Assembly: GCA_905234145.1 (NCBI GenBank)
Contig: CAJOGK010000047.1
Coordinates: 1 to 38,074 of the forward strand
From: an uncultured Prevotella sp.
GTDB lineage: Bacteria > Bacteroidota > Bacteroidia > Bacteroidales > Bacteroidaceae
Direction: 5' to 3'
Length of the DNA stretch: 38,074 bases
Positions 35,181-38,074 of this stretch are shown piece after piece. Made by a program: the position numbers and the translations under genes. The notes under the pieces are model-generated. The model did no database searches and was not told the origin of the DNA. It saw nothing but the letters and a program-made list of their open reading frames with translations. Positions within the stretch are counted from its first letter, which is position 1; each line of letters starts with the position of its first letter.

Positions 35181-37850
35181 ATGAAGAAGAAACTACTGAT
35201 ACTCACCCTTACACTCTGTGTATGCGCCATTCCGCTCTGGGCTGTCGTGAGCGGCCATTCGTTGACTAATACACTAAAAGACCTTTGCTCGGAACTGCAA
35301 ACGGCCTATCAACTGCGTGCAGAGGCACAGCAACGTTTTAACGACGATTATGAGCGTCAGCATCAACGGATGATTGACGTTGTCACCGAGTCGAACGAAC
35401 TCTCCATCCTACTCTATACACAAGAGCAGGAGATGACGTTTGACCTGGCCTACGCCCTGAAAAAGGTGACGGCTGACTATAAGGATTTCAGCATGAACCG
35501 CAGGCCGTATGACCACATCGTAGGTAGCTTGAACTACGAGATTGACCGCAATGCCCGACTTATTGAGGCCCTGCGCCGACTACCACCTATGATGAAGGAG
35601 ATTGAAATGGAAATCGTACCAGACAGTCTGCGCTACCGCAACGACTCGCTGGACATTCATCTCTCGGACTCCATCTCTTCGCTGGAAAAAGAGATCATCA
35701 AGATTGCCTTCAAAGATTCGCTCTCAGCTCCTTTTGTATTGGACTCGTTAGGCGAGACGCTGCGCGACTCCTGCATCTTCTTTACCTCCGAGCTTCTGAA
35801 GATGAATGCCAACAACCGGGCTACTGTGATTGCTGACAGCCTGCACTATCAGGAAGCCTTTCTGCGATTGAAAGAGACCTACGACTATGCCGAGTCGCGC
35901 TATCGAGATCTTGAGCGGTATATCTTTATAGACGGGCAGACACCGTTCTTAGAAATTATGGCAAATCCCGACTACTATTGGAATAAGATCAAGGTGGATT
36001 TGCGTGGGCAGTACAGCTTGAGAGAATTGAGCAAAGCCCTTAATGAAAATAATGCCGATGAGAATGCTTCTGACGAAGATAACAACGCCATATTTTTCCA
36101 ACACCTTTCCAGTAAGGCTGAAAATACATTATTGCTAATTATCTGTATCATTGAAGTGTTTGCATTGGTGTTCTTCTGGCTCATGACCTTGCTGATTCTT
36201 TGGCTACTCTACCGCTTCACAAGGCTGAAACGCTATGTTCCCAAGAAGAAGTTTTCCATCATTTCGATACTGGTGGGCACCATCTTGTACTTCTTTGTGT
36301 TTGGTTTCTCAATGTCTGGTAATGAATACATCGATCTGGGTATCAGACACATCAACACCTTCCTTTGGCTACTCGTTGCCATCTCCTGCTCGCTGTTGCT
36401 TCGCGTCAAGCCAGAGCAGTTCCGACAGGGCTTCTTGCTCTATTCTGCCACCTTTATAGTGATGCTGACGATTATATCCTGCCGCATCTCCTTTGTACCC
36501 GACAAGCTGATGGTGCTCCTGTTCCCGCCCATTATGCTGCTGATTGTGGTGTGGCAGTTATGCTGCTGCATCTGGCTCAGTGGTAAGGCTACATCCATCG
36601 ACAGTACGCTGGGCTGGGTGTCGTTGACAGTCTATCTCGTCGCCTTCGCCTTCGCGTTCGTGGGCTACACCTTTGTGGCTTTGCTGATTTTGGTGTGGTG
36701 GTATTTCCTGTTGGCAGTATGGCTGACGGTGGTCTGTGTGCTCGACCTGATGAACCGCTACAAGGAGCGCTGGCTGGTCAAACGTGTGAATGCCATGCGA
36801 AACCGTATTACCTACGTGTTGGGAGATGACCGCGAATCGCTGCTGTTTGGCGCCACCTGGTTCTACGACTTCATCCGTCAGGTGGCCATCCCCACCATCG
36901 TACTTCTCTCCCTGCCGCTATGTGTCAGGTTGTCGTTAGGTATGTTCGACTTCGACGACCTCTTTGTGAAGTTTTATGAGAATCCCTTTGTACAGCTTTA
37001 TGACCAGAGTGGATTCGAAACGCTGCGGATTTCTGCCAAAAGCATCATCTGGCTGCTGATTTTCTTCTATATGATGCGCTACCTCAGCAAGGCCATTCAT
37101 GCCATCTGGCAATACGTGCGATATGCAACCTTTATGCGCAAGCACAACCGTACCACCATCCGTGCCAATGAGATTAATCTATCGTTGGGCAACAGCATCA
37201 TCAGCGTGCTCATTTGGATGGACTTTGCGGTGGTGGTGATCTACATCTGGAAGATTCCTACGGGTTCTCTCGGCCTGGTGGCAGGAGGTCTTTCGGCTGG
37301 TATCGGTCTCGCGCTGAAAGATGTCATAAACAACTTTATCTACGGTATCCAGCTGATGGGCGGACGTCTGAGGGTTGGTGACTGGATTGAGTGCGAAGGC
37401 GTGCGCGGCAAAGTGACCGCCATCAACTATCAGTGTGTACAGGCTGAGACCATCGAAGGCACGGAGATGTCGTTCCTCAACTCGTCGCTCTTTGGCAAGA
37501 ACTTCAATAACCTGACGCGCAACAACTCGTATGAACTGACCATCGTCACGGTAGGCGTGGCATACGGTACAGATATCAAGCGGGTGCGCGAGGTACTGGT
37601 GGAGGGTATGCAGAAGATGCGCACCAAGGATCAGTACGGACGTGAGATTGTAGATCCTGACTACGGCATCAAGGTGGTAGTTGGCAACATGAGCGATAGT
37701 GCTGTGGACATCAACGTGAAGCAGATGGTGCTGGTAGCTGAGCGCATTGGTTACGTAGACCGTGCGAAGGAGGTGATTTACGATACCCTCACCGATGCCG
37801 GCATCACTATCCCATTCCCGCAGTGCGACGTACATCTTAGCACGCATTGA
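35181..37850 (+). CDS. Large MscS-family mechanosensitive channel
   Basis: 889 residues from ATG 35181, preferred over an upstream TTG at 35172 because it begins with a signal peptide (KKKLLILTLTLCVCAIPLWA). A periplasmic coiled-coil domain spans about 25-300, then roughly 10 membrane segments. The MscS core at about 690-880 has the pore helix GLVAGGLSAGIGLALKDVIN and the beta domain GGRLRVGDWIECEGVRGKVT. The length is that of the large MscK/YbdG-like type. It protects cells from osmotic shock. It is probably the last gene of the rnhB transcript. Confidence 0.9.
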   Translation: MKKKLLILTLTLCVCAIPLWAVVSGHSLTNTLKDLCSELQTAYQLRAEAQQRFNDDYERQHQRMIDVVTESNELSILLYTQEQEMTFDLAYALKKVTADYKDFSMNRRPYDHIVGSLNYEIDRNARLIEALRRLPPMMKEIEMEIVPDSLRYRNDSLDIHLSDSISSLEKEIIKIAFKDSLSAPFVLDSLGETLRDSCIFFTSELLKMNANNRATVIADSLHYQEAFLRLKETYDYAESRYRDLERYIFIDGQTPFLEIMANPDYYWNKIKVDLRGQYSLRELSKALNENNADENASDEDNNAIFFQHLSSKAENTLLLIICIIEVFALVFFWLMTLLILWLLYRFTRLKRYVPKKKFSIISILVGTILYFFVFGFSMSGNEYIDLGIRHINTFLWLLVAISCSLLLRVKPEQFRQGFLLYSATFIVMLTIISCRISFVPDKLMVLLFPPIMLLIVVWQLCCCIWLSGKATSIDSTLGWVSLTVYLVAFAFAFVGYTFVALLILVWWYFLLAVWLTVVCVLDLMNRYKERWLVKRVNAMRNRITYVLGDDRESLLFGATWFYDFIRQVAIPTIVLLSLPLCVRLSLGMFDFDDLFVKFYENPFVQLYDQSGFETLRISAKSIIWLLIFFYMMRYLSKAIHAIWQYVRYATFMRKHNRTTIRANEINLSLGNSIISVLIWMDFAVVVIYIWKIPTGSLGLVAGGLSAGIGLALKDVINNFIYGIQLMGGRLRVGDWIECEGVRGKVTAINYQCVQAETIEGTEMSFLNSSLFGKNFNNLTRNNSYELTIVTVGVAYGTDIKRVREVLVEGMQKMRTKDQYGREIVDPDYGIKVVVGNMSDSAVDINVKQMVLVAERIGYVDRAKEVIYDTLTDAGITIPFPQCDVHLSTH

Positions 37851-37911
37851 GTTTTTAGATTGAAAATATTTGATACATCAAAAAGCTTACTATAATGGCA
37901 TAAATGATGCT

Positions 37912-37977
37912 ATTAATCCTAGCAATTGCTACCATTAATCCTAGCAATTTTTACTATTAATAGTAGCAAAAAAGGCG
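37912..37977 (+). repeat. Three 22-bp tandem units after the channel gene
   Basis: Units start at 37912, 37934 and 37956, each with attaatNNtagcaa; the first two share 16 bases. The 22-bp period is two helical turns. No gene is seen in 37851-38074. Confidence 0.6.
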
Positions 37978-37989
37978 AGCCAAAATTTG

Positions 37990-38005
37990 TTCCCTAACTA
38001 GGGAA
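37990..38005. repeat. Palindrome TTCCCTA-AC-TAGGGAA
   Basis: Perfect 7-bp arms with a 2-bp spacer, followed by attttt. It may be a protein-binding site or a weak terminator for the channel gene. Confidence 0.5.
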
Positions 38006-38045
38006 TTTTTACGCGCTAGTTAGAAAAATATTTTATGCTAGTCAG

Positions 38046-38069
38046 AAGTTTAGATGTTTAGAAGTTTAG
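38046..38069 (+). repeat. Three octamers at the right edge
   Basis: AAGTTTAG, ATGTTTAG and AAGTTTAG are adjacent at 38046-38069, the same type of short-period repeat as at other gene junctions in this window. Confidence 0.55.
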
Positions 38070-38074
38070 GATTT

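Noticed and set aside
1..38074. CRISPR array
   Set aside because: No repeats of 24-40 bp with regular unique spacers; the short-period repeats are only 7-22 bp without spacers.

Overview
The window reads as a Bacteroidales chromosome, most like Prevotella. The evidence is the repeated TAnnTTTG -7 promoter elements (several with TTTG about 20 bp upstream), the rimP-nusA-infB followed by sufB-sufC-sufD/sufS order, the Bacteroidetes-only protein families (DUF3853, DUF3987, DUF6371, Bacteroidetes-type tyrosine recombinase) and the poor Shine-Dalgarno sites. Genus is an inference; no rRNA is present.

Positions 254-17669 are an integrated mobile element in the 3' half of a tRNA-Asn(GUU) gene. A 45-bp perfect direct repeat (254-298 and 17625-17669) marks the ends; the right copy rebuilds the intact tRNA (17624-17700, minus strand), and the left copy is the displaced old 3' half with its own terminator. 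Just inside each end is the same 24-bp sequence holding two 9-mers one helical turn apart. The element carries a DUF234-type ATPase/nuclease, a tyrosine integrase lacking the first catalytic Arg, an unknown coiled-coil-like protein, a DUF3853 DNA-binding protein, two primase-like genes (DUF3987, DUF6371) each broken by a frameshift, a possible oriT, MobC and a relaxase, and a small unknown protein. It has no conjugation apparatus, so it looks like an integrative mobilizable element. Its cargo is a 1601-residue exonuclease-RecQ-UvrD fusion, converging with a three-gene minus-strand operon (secreted protein, lipoprotein, HNH protein). This cargo block is the best candidate here for an undescribed system.

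From 17701 the sequence is core chromosome: a CtpA-type protease; rimP-nusA-infB behind a promoter and a GNRA-capped leader hairpin; sufB, a purine permease, sufC and sufD in tight coupling; two glycosyltransferase genes on the other strand; sufS; a secreted barrel-like protein with a calcineurin-like phosphoesterase; rnhB; and a large MscS-type channel.

Five genes are interrupted by small out-of-frame indels (DUF3987, DUF6371, nusA C-terminus, sufD N-terminus, phosphoesterase). Because nusA and sufD should be needed by the cell, some or all may be assembly errors. Short 7-9 bp tandem repeats sit at several core gene junctions, and similar tracts lie in frame inside sufS and sufD.
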